Below the pieces are notes generated by a model. That model searched no databases, had not been told where the DNA came from, and saw only the letters and a list, made by a program, of their open reading frames with translations. From Ignelater luminosus (lineage: Eukaryota; Arthropoda; Insecta; Coleoptera; Elateridae), in contig VTPC01000505.1 in the NCBI GenBank assembly GCA_011009095.1, positions 1-64,000 on the forward strand: a DNA stretch of 64,000 nt. Reading direction: 5' to 3'. Shown in pieces: positions 21,266-33,498 of this stretch (the stretch's first letter is position 1; the number at the start of each line of letters is the position of its first letter). The position numbers were made by a program, and so were the translations under genes.

Positions 21266-22420
21266 ATGAACAAAAAGCTTACATTAAAAAAGATCATGCC
21301 CCGACCAGATTGGGATCCTACTGTTGATGTTGAACAAGGCACTCTCACTGCGACAGCATCTTCTCGTATCAAACGGTAAGTGATAAGAAATCCTCATCAG
21401 GTTTCTCATAAAGTGTCAGTTTTAAATATCATGTCAAGAAAATATCTTATAGGGACTTGCTGAGTATTTTTACTGAACCACCGCCAGGCTTATTTGTTGT
21501 GGGAGATGAAAATAATTTGAAGATTGTTCATGCTCTAATTTTGGGTGTAATGGATACACCCTATGAAGGAGGATTTTTCTATTTCATATTGAAGTGCCCT
21601 AACGATTATCCTATTCATCCACCCAAAGTTAAACTGATGACTACAGATGCTGGTAGAGTACGTTTCAATCCAAACATGTATCGTAGCGGAAAAGTTTGCT
21701 TAAGCATTTTGGGGTAGGTTATTTTTAAAACTATTTCTCCATTATTTACATTCTTAGTTAAGATATTCTCTGTAATATTAGCACTTGGGAAGGCCCTTCA
21801 TGGAGTCCCGCACAACAACTTTCCAGTTTATTGTTATCCATTCAGAGTCTCATGAATGAAAGACCTTATTTTAATGAACCTGGATATTTTAAGGTATGAT
21901 ATGAAACAGTAAATAAATTTATTTATTAATGGTATATTTTAATAGGAAGAGGTGCCAGGGGATTCTAAACGATACAATGAGTATATCCAGCATGAAACAT
22001 TGCGTGTCTCTGTATGTGGAATGTTAGAAAATGAGTGCCGCTTAGTTATTCCAGATCAGTTAAAAGATATTATGGAAAAGACTTTTTTGGAATTTTATGA
22101 TCAATATGTGGAAACTGTAAAGAATAATTTGCATTTGGATGGTACTACAATGATTGTAGGTGTTTTCTTTAAATATCAGTTATGATTATTTTATTTATTT
22201 GTATTCTTTAATTAAAATATAGGATCCATTTACAAAGGATAAATATCCCTGTCGTTACAAAACTATATTAAGAAGACTGGAAAATCTGCACTCAAAGCTG
22301 CATGCCAAAAGAATGCCGTTGGTGAAAGTACCTTCGAGCACGGAAACAGTTGTTGCTGGAACAGATGTAGATTCATCTCAACAATCTGCTAAATCTGAAA
22401 ATAAGAACGATTCAAATTGA
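21266..22420 (+). CDS. UBE2Z: ubiquitin-conjugating enzyme E2 Z-like
   Basis: An E2 enzyme that accepts ubiquitin (in vertebrates also FAT10) from an E1, chiefly UBA6, and passes it on; cytosolic or nuclear. Coding exons: 21266-21375, 21453-21713, 21782-21893, 21946-22155 and 22223-22420, all GT..AG, giving 296 codons and a TGA. After an N-terminal WDPTVDVE segment, the UBC fold shows [18 protein letters not shown], the HPP-containing [19 protein letters not shown], and the catalytic cysteine in [19 protein letters not shown] (Cys119). The UBE2Z-specific C-terminal part follows: [20 protein letters not shown], then [21 protein letters not shown] and [20 protein letters not shown]. The start has no in-frame upstream codons after the acceptor. 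The Ser/Glu-rich C-terminal tail ([20 protein letters not shown]) is typical. No defects are seen. Human UBE2Z has a longer N terminus, which may be absent here or on an unseen exon. Confidence 0.95.
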
Positions 22421-24333
22421 ACGTAGGAGTATGTAATTAGAGTATGATACAGCTGTTCATTTCAGTATTGGACCAAATTGTACCTTCAAAATATGTGTGC
22501 AATGCACAGTTGGATGTTTATTTTTCTACTAATGTTACCATTAATAAAGTAATGTGTTTACTTCTTCATAATGATAGTGTACAGTGTAAAATGTTTGAGT
22601 CATCCTTATTAATTGCTGTTACTTTTAAATGACAAAATATACAAAATAGCTATTGAAAATTACATGACCATGAAACACACTATAAAGATACTTTATGAAG
22701 TAATTTTATTAAAAGAATACTATGTTACTTAAACAAAATTTGTTTTTCTTTTGTCTACACTTTCACAGTAGTGAGGAATTATTGTTGATTTATTGTGTTA
22801 TATAATGTTAACTAAATGTTTCTCAAGGTACAATGTGGTGGTTCTAAATGTTGACAAAGAAATTTTATAGTTAATGCAATTCAGTTTTGGTACCCATGTC
22901 ATAATTATATTGGGGAAGTTCTTATTACTAAAGCTAGGGCTTTTCATGGTATTCCATAGATGCAGGTGAAGAATTAAATTTTCATTTCCAAGTACACACA
23001 ATCATCTGTAATGCATTTAATGCTGCCACTGATTGCCCATTTCTTGAGATTGGGAGCTAGCTTGTCTGTCCTACACCACGTATCTGACTTGAATATTATG
23101 GAAAATCGCAACTTTAGTTATTACTATTGTTATGCTTTTTCACAAAAACATTTTCTCGTTCTTAGTATCTAGATTATTATTGAATACTATTATTATTAAA
23201 GCACTGTAGTTATGTTCTCAATAATGTAAATGTAGTAGTTTGAAAATGGCATTATTATAATTAAAAGTAAATACTATGTTTTTTGTATAATATGTTTCTT
23301 CATTTATAATTTTAATAAATCAAACTTTATTAAATTTAATCTCTCTATTTACTGCCTTCTTTTGTTAATGTGCTTCTGTTTGAATTGTCTCTTAATTTTT
23401 ATTTTCTTTTTATAAAAAGAACAGATTTAAGTGGGGAATAATGGGTATTAGAGAAGATGATGAACAGAGTGAAGAAGCAGCTAGCAGAAGAAACATACAT
23501 CTAAACATCTTTTTAGACAGAAAGGATTACTTTCAAGCCACGAATATCAAAACACAGTACAGTGTGTTCATTAATGATTGAACGTGCTGCCTCCCAAAGA
23601 TTTTTAATTGACAGCTTATGTATTAGTGTGATAAGAATTAATGATTGTGAACTAGAACGTTGCTTATGCAACCCGATATGCACAAAATTAATTATCTCAG
23701 AGATTGGTTTTGCCATACTTGTCACACTTTGTCAATCACGTGATATTCAATCATATTTCAACACCCTGTATAATGCTGAAGATCCAGTAATATCACTGCC
23801 TGGTGGTGCATAGACGTATATTTGTTCCATCATGATTAACTTGAAGTTTGCTGCTTCTTCACTATTAATTTATTTATAATGATCACTTACTTAATGCATG
23901 TATGAGACTAAGTACCTGGAAACCTATTACCCTGGTATATGCAACACATTTGGTCCAAAACTCATTTCATAATCTAATTTCCATAGCAACCTGAAACAAA
24001 ACATTTTAAAGAATATTAATCCTGTGTGTTGATTTGAGTCATCCTTTATTTACAAATTGAAATGAACATAAATTGATTCAAAATCACTTTCATTTCTGAA
24101 CTAATTTGAATCTAAAATAGGATAGCAAATTTATGTTTACGTCTTAGATCACATACTTACATTAACGATAGGTAGGTATAGATAATACTAAAATACTATA
24201 TATATTGCAAATGGATAATCAGACTAAATGTCAATATGTTGCTCAAATGAGGATAATTCAATGTATGTGTCATAGGCTTTTAGCCTAGTCATTTCATGTA
24301 AGGACAGATTTCATTAAAAGCCTACGACATATG
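22421..24333. other. UBE2Z 3' UTR and following intergenic DNA
   Basis: An AATAAA at 22543-22548 is a candidate polyadenylation signal about 125 nt past the stop. Further right, a 14-bp exact inverted pair AGTGAAGAAGCAGC (23468-23481) and GCTGCTTCTTCACT (23850-23863) encloses about 370 bp with overlapping open frames on both strands, probably a MITE. The frames resemble no protein family I know. Confidence 0.5.
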
Positions 24334-24962
24334 CAGTGTTGTGACAGATACTTCTTATAGAGTATCTAGGTACAGATACAGATCCATTCTGAAAAATGTA
24401 TATAGATCCAGATACAGTTACTAATTTTTGAGAGTACCTAGATATAGGTACAGATGTTTAAGGATCTAGATACTTTTATAAACAAGAAGCCTTGAGCGAT
24501 TCATTTAGTAATTTTAGGTTAATTACCTGTGTCCTTTTGTCAAGGATATCACTAAATAATTTGGAAGGAACATTAATCCAAACAATTTCGAATATTTACC
24601 AAAATATTTAATTATTATTATTATTATTGTTATAACATAATTATATTATTTCAGATAGATTTTGTCTTTTAAAATTAAATGCATTTTAAATGTATTATCG
24701 GACATTCTGTTTCTTCGGGGTGTAAGAATAAGGTAGCCTGCAGAGATTCTATCGAAAAGTTACAAAGTAATATATTTGAAAAGTGAAAGAAAACAAACAA
24801 AGAAGTAGGTATCTTAAAAAGTACCTGAACGTTTTAGATACTTAGATCCTAAAAAATGTATCTAGATACTGATACAGTTACAAAATTTTAAAAGTATCTA
24901 AGTAAGTATCTAGTTACTTTAAAAGTATCTAGATACTTGTACCTAGATACATCACAACACTG
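24334..24962. mobile_element. hAT-type MITE with GTATCTAGATAC-rich arms
   Basis: CAGTGTTGTGACAGATAC at the left and its inverse ending CAACACTG at 24962 are the termini. A perfect 8-bp duplication GACATATG flanks them (24326-24333 and 24963-24970). The arms are filled with GTATCTAG/CTAGATAC words that fold on each other. 629 bp, no coding capacity. Confidence 0.93.
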
Positions 24963-25083
24963 GACATATGCATTTCCGCTCTAGAATCTGAATTTAAACC
25001 GATTGGTATCAATGTATCCATGTATTTGTTGATAAGATATCGACATCTCATTATTTTATTGTTACATCAATATATTGATATCA

Positions 25084-25263
25084 AATGGTTTTTCAATATA
25101 TCAAATACTGCCAATATTTTATCGCTTGATCGATATATCGAATACGTCGATGTTTTATCGCTTGAACGATATATCGAATATTGCCAATATTTTAACGTTT
25201 GATCGATATATCGAATACGTCGGTATTTTATCGCTCGAACGATATATCGATTAATATCGATAT
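25084..25263. repeat. 36-bp minisatellite
   Basis: Four clear units of 36 bp from 25120, each with the core CGATATATCGAATA (the last diverging to CGATATATCGATTA), preceded by one degenerate unit. Alternate units are more alike (ATACGTCG versus ATTGCCAA), suggesting a 72-bp higher-order period. Because 36 is divisible by three it keeps an open frame, with a repeated RYIEY motif; this is not evidence of a protein. Confidence 0.85.
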
Positions 25264-25645
25264 TTTTCTAATACATATCGATATTCGATATTGAAATCTC
25301 AATATTACCCAGTCCTAGTTGCTATCCTGTCAACTTTATGATTTAAGCGCTATCATTTGCTGACTGCTCTTGAACATAAGCAATGATCGATACTTGTGAC
25401 CAGGAGCAGATAGCACGCTACTGTGCTACCAATGAAAAAACTCCTGGTTGGTTGACATGTAATAATTGGATTCGTTCACTAAAACCTTGTTACATAAACT
25501 ACTATTAGCAAATATTTTACAAATAAAATAGTTATTTGTATCACTAGTCCAGAAAAATGCACTTTTGCAATTACGAATACCTATACTCCCAAAACATTTT
25601 CTGGACATGTGATCAGCTATATGCTGATGTGGTACACAAGATTTT

Positions 25646-26495
25646 CAACAAACTCCGGTAGGAGTCGTTAATGAATTTGCAAAGTCTGTCTGTTTGCATT
25701 TTTTAAAATTTTGAAATTTCGACTTCAGATTTGGATTCTACATCAAAAACTAAAGACAACTTGGTGTCTTCGTTTCTTGATATCTCTTCAGGAACATGGT
25801 CAAAATGGGCACCGAGATTTTCATTTTTTTTTTTTTACTTTAGAATCGTATTCCAGATCAAAACATCGGAATGCAAAGCATAACCACAACGAATTCTTGT
25901 TTTGTTACTTTTTTCAAATTTTGGCGGTCATTTTGACCATGTTCCCGAGGAGATACCAAAAAACTAAAAGTAGACGTTTCTTGTATTTTTTTGATGTAAA
26001 ATCCAAATCTGAAGTCAAAATTTCAAGATTTGACAAAAAATGCGGACAGACAGACAGACAGACTTCGCAAATTCAGTAACGACTCCTTCGGAGTTCATTG
26101 AAAATCTGTAAAGCATCAGGTACCTGACATAATAAAATGATTTTGAGATTCATACCATTTTATTACCTATAATTATTTAATAAAAGCGTCTTATACCGTG
26201 GAATATTAGTTCATTTATAGATTAAAAAAACCATTCTCACTATTTTCTGTAAAGTTTAAGTTTAATATGAGCAGTTAAGTTATTACAGCGACAACGATGA
26301 TTTGATTTTTTGTATGAAATTCTGTTTTTTTCATTACCTGTCTCAAATGTATTTAGTTACTACATTATTAATTTATTAGAGAGAGAGAGATACGTATACT
26401 TTTAGTTTTTTGATATCACCTTGGGTCAAAATGACCATGGAGATTTGAAAAAAAAACCGAAGTTCGTTGTGGTTATGTTTTGCATTCCCAGATGA
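25646..26495. repeat. family C composite: inverted, direct and inverted copies
   Basis: A minus-oriented partial copy (25646-25860) abuts a plus-oriented copy (25864-26101). The same 270-bp flank seen after copy 1 follows (26101-26378), then a GA run (26379-26391) and a minus-oriented 5' fragment (26397-26495, ending GCATTCCCAGATG). Motifs are shared with 9680-10310: CATTTTGACCATGTTCCC, GACAGACAGACAGAC and CAGTAACGACTCCTTCGGAG. The arrangement implies insertion of copies into copies or a foldback unit. Confidence 0.75.
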
Positions 26496-27056
26496 TTTGT
26501 ACTGATTTTGTTAAATAACGTTAATTTACTAAACTGTAACTGTTACATATGCGTATTTTGAAACCAATATATCGTGTTTCCTTTCTTATTATAGATGTAA
26601 ATTCAACTGTTTCTTTAAACGAAACGTTTTTGGATTATTATGGCACATCCAAAACTAGTAATAGTGGACGGAGAGGTACAAAATAGTTATTTATGTAACA
26701 AGAGTGCAAAATGAAGTTATTTGAGCGAATAGGAAGTTTAGAGAACAAATACTACGAGCTCGAGAAAGAAACTTTATACTCGAGTTGCATACAATGAGCC
26801 GGTCTCTGCTCTCTCTTCACTAACTAACGAAGCTTTCTTTAAGAAACTTGTTTAAATAAATCGGCTTCTACAATCTTCATTAGCGCTAGTGAAGCTTCAT
26901 TAGCAATTGTTTATTTTAAACTTTTAGTTTTTACATAAATTTTCAAGTTTTTAATAAAAATTTAGTACTGTTGCTTATGGGGGGTCTGTCTACGCCCTCC
27001 CAAATATTTTATACTTATAATAGTGAAGTTTATGCAAAAATCTTAAATCATATATA

Positions 27057-27447
27057 CAGCGTGGGATTAAAGTATGGAATATTATAAACAACAGCGAACT
27101 CAACATGTTTTTTAAAAACGCTGAGACAAGTCGATTTTAGTTTTTAAAAATACACATTAATATGTGTGATTCACCTTTCGACTTTCATTTGTTTTTTTTT
27201 CATTAGTTATGACGTAATCACAAAAAATTTAAATGACAATATAGATTTTTAGTATTGGAATCCGATAGTGACTTTTCTTCCCTTTATGATCAAGCAAATA
27301 AATCCTAAGGTTGCATAACAAAAATTTTGAAAAAAATCGAGTTGAACAAGTCGTGAGGAAAACTAAAATCGACCTGTCTCAGCGTTTTTAAAAAAACATG
27401 TTGAGTTCGCTTTTTCTTATAATATTCCATACTTTAATCCCACACTG
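27057..27447. mobile_element. TA-flanked MITE with ~90-bp inverted repeats
   Basis: The left end CAGCGTGGGATTAAAGTATG and right end (inverse CAGTGTGGGATTAAAGTATG) continue as inverted arms through GAACTCAACATGTTTTTT and CGCTGAGACAAGTCGATTTT. TA on both sides fits a Tc1/mariner-type insertion. 391 bp, non-coding. Confidence 0.88.
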
Positions 27448-29778
27448 TATAGTAAAACCCGCTTATTGGAATAGCGTTTGGACAAAGGAGAATTATTCCA
27501 ATAATCGGTATATTCCATTAACCGACTTTAAGATTGTTAGAATTCTGCAAGACAAAATGAGGTTATTGCACATCGCTTGAGTTTTATACTATAAAACTTT
27601 TAGCGTTATTCATTACAGCTTTAAGTAAAATAAAAGTAAGGATACTGTATTAATTATTTATTGAAGCAATTATTAAATCTAATTTAATTACAATGTCCAT
27701 AAATTAAATTAAAATTAAGTTCTTACAAAAAAGTCAGTAATTTTAGATTGTTTTTTATGGTTACACAATAGATCTGTTATTTATTGTTCTAAACTATAAT
27801 AATGTTTAAAATCAACATTTGATTTTCATTCGAGATAACCTTCTTCTTTTTTTTCTTCCTGGTCAAGTACTAAAGAACTTTCAGAAACGTTATCTTTGTT
27901 CTCAATAAAACCACGGTAAAGCTTTGCAACTCTGTACATATAGTAAGGCTTAAATAAACACAATTTAAGGATTAATTTAATTTCCTTTTTAAAGTGCCAT
28001 GCTTTGTGACTAGTTTGTGTGAACAATATCCGTTAAAATTGTTATTTATGGTACCTACATAGAAACAAATTTAAATAAGAGGAAGTAAAAAGAAAGAACC
28101 GGCAAAATCTTGAAATGCTAAACAGCATACGTTAAAGAAGATTAAAAGCCTTAGAAAAAGCTTAAACACTAATTTAAGTTAATTTAACAATGGTACAAAA
28201 AAGAAACATTCACAGAGACTGATCGATTTATGATGCCCCTGTACCATTATGTTTCAAGAAAGCGGCATCAGTCATAAACCATAATTTGTCGACTATTATT
28301 GTATTTTTCTTTTCAGTTTTTTTTCTAGATTATTCTAATATCCGATACATTTTTGTTAATTTTCATGCTGGAATTATTACATTATCCGATATTATTCTTT
28401 TAAGCGATAAAGTTTGTTGAGAATTAAATGGCACTGATTTGGGACATTGAATTTTTATTCCTTTTAAAGCGGGATATTCTTATAACTGAGCTATTACTGT
28501 ACTTTGTAGATGAAGCATCATGCCAATATTTTGTGCCAAGATCGCCAGCCGTAGTCATGTGGAGCATGCGCATTATGCTTCAAAGTGAATATAAGTTAGT
28601 AGCGAACAATAACCTGAGATTAACACCAATTGCAGAGTAGGGGATCTGCCCGCGAGCAGGCTATGCACACTTATGGTAGAACTCGCGGTTATTAAAATAT
28701 CTACTGATGATGAGCATGCTCGTATGCCCCACACTGACCAAAGTATTGCTCTCTTTGTCTGTTATGTTGGCACAGTTTTAATATTCGCAACAAATGCAAA
28801 AGGTTTCATTTGCAGATCTAAGGCAAAGATTATCGCAAGTAGAGCACTTGTGTACGGTAGTGATGTGGGCCGACTGGCAATTGTTAGAGCTAAATTAACT
28901 TGTAACGTTAAATATTTGTACCTAGCTTAAAGTACTTTTATGCTTAATATGTCATGAATTTGATACATTTTAACATTACAAGAATACTCACATTAAGCTG
29001 TGATCCATCTTTCTATAAACAAATTTTGAAATCTTATAATTATAATACAAACCAGAAACGCAGGTATTGTTATTAAAACTTGAACCTAACCTATAATTGT
29101 TCTAAAGTGAAGATGCATATTATACCAAGAAAACACTTTTAATCAAATAAATTCATAAAGGCCCATCAAATATTTTATTTGTAAAGTATTTTACATCGCA
29201 ATAAGTAAATTTTATAGAGGCATTACCTAGATTATCGTATAAAGTTGTATCAATATTATTGCCTTGCCTCAATTAATTTATTTGTATGTAGTTTGAATTT
29301 CATCTGCTTAATTTAAATTATATTATAGCGCTGCACAGAAATCATAACGAGAAAATTGACAAAATTGACAAGCCCTTCTGCAAAATTACGTATAAAGCGT
29401 AATTAAATTGCGTTATTGCCAACAGTTATTTAGCGATTTGCTTTTATTAGAGAAATTTTAAAATCGACTGCAGGAACGACATGTCTTTAGGACTATCACT
29501 AACCCGCTAAAGCTTTATTAGCTAAAGACGGTCTAATGACAGGTTTAGAGACGGTTGCAGAAACTATTATCTTTTGCATGACCGTATTTTAAAGAAAATA
29601 GAAAGGAAAAACTTTTAAAGGCAGATTTAAAAATGAAATTGATTAGAAATCGTACGAATTCGTTATGGCCTCGATACGGCTTTATAACGTCGATATGTCA
29701 AATTGATTGCAAATGTTTATAATAAGTATCTACTTTAGAGATCGTCGTGCAAAAAGTTTATTTGTTAAAAAAAAGCAC

Positions 29779-29912
29779 AAAAAAATAATAGTTGCAGAAG
29801 GCATCTATTCAAGCACGAATTTGAAATTCCGAAACGAGCCGCATAGCGGCGAGTTGAGGAACAAATGAGTGCTTGAAGGACCTTCTGCAACGAGTGTTGT
29901 ATACTATTTTTT
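29779..29912. repeat. hairpin element around a GCCGC/GCGGC stem
   Basis: TTGCAGAAGGCATCTATTCA (29791-29810) is matched in inverse by TTGAAGGACCTTCTGCAA (29873-29890), with a tight inner stem GCCGCATAGCGGC. A third related block (inverse of TATTCAAGCATC) lies near 30176-30190. Likely a MITE end or foldback. Confidence 0.6.
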
Positions 29913-30226
29913 CTATTTTACCGCTTTATACCATTTTCTAAATCAAAAGATAAAAATTTTAAATCTAGTGAATTTTACGGTGGTTGATGACATTTATATG
30001 GCGTAATTTTGGGCGGCTGTGAAAAAAACTTCTTTTTCATTGTTATTTATTTATTAATTTGCTTTGTTCTTTGACGTATGACAGTTCAACGCTACCAACA
30101 TCAATACAGTAAATTTTACTAGTCTATTTTATCACGCCAACGACTTTTATTCTAACATTCAAATGACGTCATTTAGATGCTTGAATAGACATATTCTAAA
30201 CGCAAAATAAAAAAAATTAATTTTTT

Positions 30227-30323
30227 GTTCAGGAGCAAGCAGTAATTAGGCTCCTGGACGATCGACAGCAAATGTCAATTCCCGTAAACGCAGCGTGTAA
30301 GCCTGGTTACTGTCCAGAACACA
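30227..30323. mobile_element. short MITE, family D copy
   Basis: GTTCAGGAGCAAGCAGTAAT at the left and GTTACTGTCCAGAAC at the right are inverted, with the internal CTGGACGATCGACAG block shared with 15441-15605 and 34381-34510. It is shortened internally and non-coding. Confidence 0.7.
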
Positions 30324-30511
30324 GCAATATTTAGATGTAGATTAAATAATTAGATAAAAAGACTTTCGATGTATGTGATTTTTAACTTTAAAATAATCAA
30401 AATAACTGTTACATAACCAAACTTTCTTTCTCCAAGTTTTTATCTTAGGCTTTTACGGCTTTTACTAGACAATACCAGGTTTTACATTAAGTTCAGTGGA
30501 TTTTTACTTTT

Positions 30512-31212
30512 ATGGCTCTTCCACTTTTTCCTACATTACGACCAAAATTAACGGATCCTGCCTGGTTTATTGTAGACCAGCCTTGTGATGATGAAGTTGA
30601 AGTTGAACAACTTGAACAGGACCATCAGCATTGGGTAAATGGTCTTTTCTCGCATACCTTTATTGCCAGTTTAAGTAGTATCTTACGTTTCAGCTTAATT
30701 CAATATCACAAAGGAACGCAGATCTGACTCCTATTGGAAAAACAGCAACAGAGGTATGTTTCCTAAAACTACTTTATTTCACAGCAAAAACTAACTGATA
30801 AACTTGCAATAAGATGAATAAAGAAATTTGTGTGATATATTTGGAAAAGATATCTTTGAATTAATCTGAATTAATGCTGAGTGTGCTAAAATTCAAAGTT
30901 GCTTCTTCATAATGAAATAAGATCAAAATAGCCACAGAATCTTAAACCGACTGCCTTTATTGCTCTTACAAATGTACATTTTAATTGTAATTTATTAATT
31001 ACTCTCATTCATGAAAATCCTAATTTTATTATATCCTCAAGACATTGGACGAAGAAGAAGAGGATGATGATGAAGATGACAATGATGACGATGATGAATC
31101 AGAAACACATGATGAAGAAGACGAAGATGAAATAGAAATGGATGGACTTTATGACCCTAATTCATCGGTGGGTGTCAATATTCGTGTAGTTCAAGATCAA
31201 GGAGTCCAGTAG
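30512..31212 (+). CDS. ANAPC15: anaphase-promoting complex subunit 15
   Basis: A small subunit of the nuclear APC/C ubiquitin ligase that, in vertebrates, promotes turnover of the mitotic checkpoint complex on APC/C (yeast Mnd2 is its relative). Exons 30512-30634, 30694-30753 and 31042-31212 give 117 residues; human APC15 has about 121. The N terminus MALPLFPTLRPKLTDPAWF with its FPxL start, then VDQPCDDEVEVEQLEQDHQH and W, then LNSISQRNADLTPIGKTATE correspond block for block to the human protein. The last exon is a very acidic Asp/Glu tail, as in the family. Intron 1 is only 59 bp; reading through it would give a stop-terminated short frame, so splicing is needed. No defects seen. Confidence 0.93.
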
Positions 31213-32982
31213 AGTTAATCAAATTAGTGTTTGGGTAAATAATTATCATCAATCAGTATTATTATGTCTTAGAAAATAATTAAAAGAACAAATCTCTCTT
31301 TTTTTATGTTAAATCAGAAATTGGTAGATTTGAACGGGATTTTCCTTTATTAATTATTGAATTATTGCAGATGGTTTTTATTGTGTAAGTTTGTGTACCC
31401 TTATTGTAAATTTCTTTTATTATGTATAAATGTTTTAATTTAGTGGTGTAGATTACTATATCCTGATATTTTTAATTATTAGTTCTTTTGTGATGAAATA
31501 TACCATACAATTACAGATCTTGATTTAATACCTTAAATTTAAGGCTGAATTAGTAAAGCATGTTGATATACCAAAATTTTACCTATCTGAAATTATGTTA
31601 TTGGGGAGTTTTAACAAAACTGTTAAATTGAGGAGGTTTAAGAAAATTATTATCTGTTGTTATAGGCCAATTATCAAAGAGAAGTGAAAATAATGATAAA
31701 GAAATAAACATAAAATAATTCTGGTAAAAGAAAAATCAAGTTGAAAGCATATACAAGAAACATACATAATTAAAATAATAAATAAATCTTGTACACTCAC
31801 ATAAACTAATTTTGATAAGATTTCGATAATGTTGAAAACAAAGTTGAAAATAAATGGCATTCCATACTTCTATCCAAATAATTAACATGAATCCAGTAAG
31901 TAAAGCTAAAAAATGAATGTGTTCCACTGTTAACACCTGCAATACAGCAGTGGCCCATGCCGGGATTGCCTGATTGGTTAATTTCTTTATAATTTGACCG
32001 TTCTGACAATTTAAACCAATCACACTGTCCCTGCTGCAACATATGCTTCTAGATATCTTCACTAAATTTTTATAAATAGTCAGTGATTCATTATGGGGTT
32101 GGTATAGGGTTATTTTGAATTCCTATAAAAGCTGCAAGTGATGTTATTAAAATATTTGTATTAAAAATTTATTTTGTGTATTTTACTGATTATGCTCTCA
32201 ACAACATTTAAACTGTTTATTTATAAATATTATGTTTATAATGTGGTGTATCAGATTTAGAACAGAACACCATTGTATCATTATTTTTAATTCTCACTGC
32301 TAATTACCTAAGGAAAAGAATTATAGACTATAGTACTGTAAATTGTAAAGTGGCACCAGTGAGCAAGGAAGATGTAGTCCTTATAGTCGTCCATATACCA
32401 CTACATGCATATGCTATTGGCAAAAAGCATCTACCAACAGATGGCATTAATATTGTTAAAATGTATCGAAATGGTGGTAAAAAAGGTGAACAGCAGGTAC
32501 AACCATGCATGTTGCTAAAGCCGGTGATATATCTCCATATCTGAAAATGTACAAAGGTTATGAAAATGTTTATCAAAATATCGATATACATATATCGACT
32601 AGCAATAAATTTTTCTGAAAAAGTCAATATACCACAGCATTGATATTTCAATATTATATTAATATTTTGATATAATATCGATACACCAATGTAAAGGGTG
32701 GTGTATTTGATTTTCCACCATAGGGAAATAGCATGTGTTTGTAAATTTATTTAGATTCCTGCTTTTCACAATATTTTCAAGAAAAGTTTTATTAATATGT
32801 TAGTTGGATAAATTATGCAAAGATTTAAAAAAAATCTAATAAAATAAAATGCTGTAATACTCATTGTGTTGGCCTAAATGCAAAGAGAATTTAATGATCG
32901 CTTAGGTTGTTGTGTAGTAGTCAACAGGAAATTGTACAGACATTTAACTTAGTACTTAAAAGTGTAATATTAGAAGTTATTA
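31213..32982. other. ANAPC15 3' region and AT-rich intergenic DNA
   Basis: No further gene is recognised. Overlapping open frames on both strands at 31660-32062 and 32328-32651 have no recognisable motif. TATCGATA words cluster at 32577-32690. Confidence 0.45.
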
Positions 32983-33498
32983 GAGAGTTTTAGCAACTTC
33001 ACGTTAAAAGTTACGGTAAACGTTAAAGTCACGTGATTTAATACGTTATACAAAATAGCGGGAGGTAAAATTTTAAATGTTTAGCCATACCGTATTTTAT
33101 ACCATCCACTCGCATTTGACATTTCGCAAATCATCTTATATATTGAACCTACTATGCTCGGTAGTCTTAATTTTACTAAGAGAACATGAACTAGCCATTC
33201 TGTTAAACTTCAGACATAAACAAAGTTTGTTAAATAGACAACGTCAATTCTGTCAAACTACTGACAAACACACAGAACAAACATAGAGCATGCGCATTAC
33301 CACTACCAACCGTAGTTTTTTCATAGGAACCAATATAAGTTTTACAAATATCCCTAGATTCACCAAATGGTAAAGCAAACAATAAACATATTCGAATAGC
33401 ATGACACGGTATCTAAATAGCGTCACGCGCACGCATACAAGCTATTTTTTTGGCGTTTAGCATTACCGTATTTGTTTGGGAAAGTTGCTAAAACTCTC
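32983..33498. mobile_element. inverted-repeat element with GAGAGTTTTAGCAACTT ends
   Basis: GAGAGTTTTAGCAACTT at 32983-32999 and its complement at 33482-33498 are exact 17-bp inverted ends, and TTACGGTAAACG near 33012 has an inverse partner (TTTAGCATTACCGTA) near 33457. No clear target duplication. 516 bp, non-coding. Confidence 0.75.

Larger units (their letters stand above)
27448..30511. other. intergenic stretch upstream of ANAPC15
   Basis: No gene is recognised. The open frames at 28428-28640 and 28673-28930 lack family motifs. Two repeats stand out and are listed separately (29779-29912, 30227-30323). Confidence 0.45.

Noticed and set aside
26379-26391. GA run as a promoter element
   Set aside because: It is a short microsatellite at the junction of two repeat copies.
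28428-28930. Two adjacent + frames of 70 and 85 codons
   Set aside because: No recognisable motif and separated by a stop; nothing links them to ANAPC15.
31660-32062. Overlapping minus frames rich in Ile/Phe/Leu, membrane-like
   Set aside because: T-rich DNA read in reverse gives hydrophobic residues; no family match.
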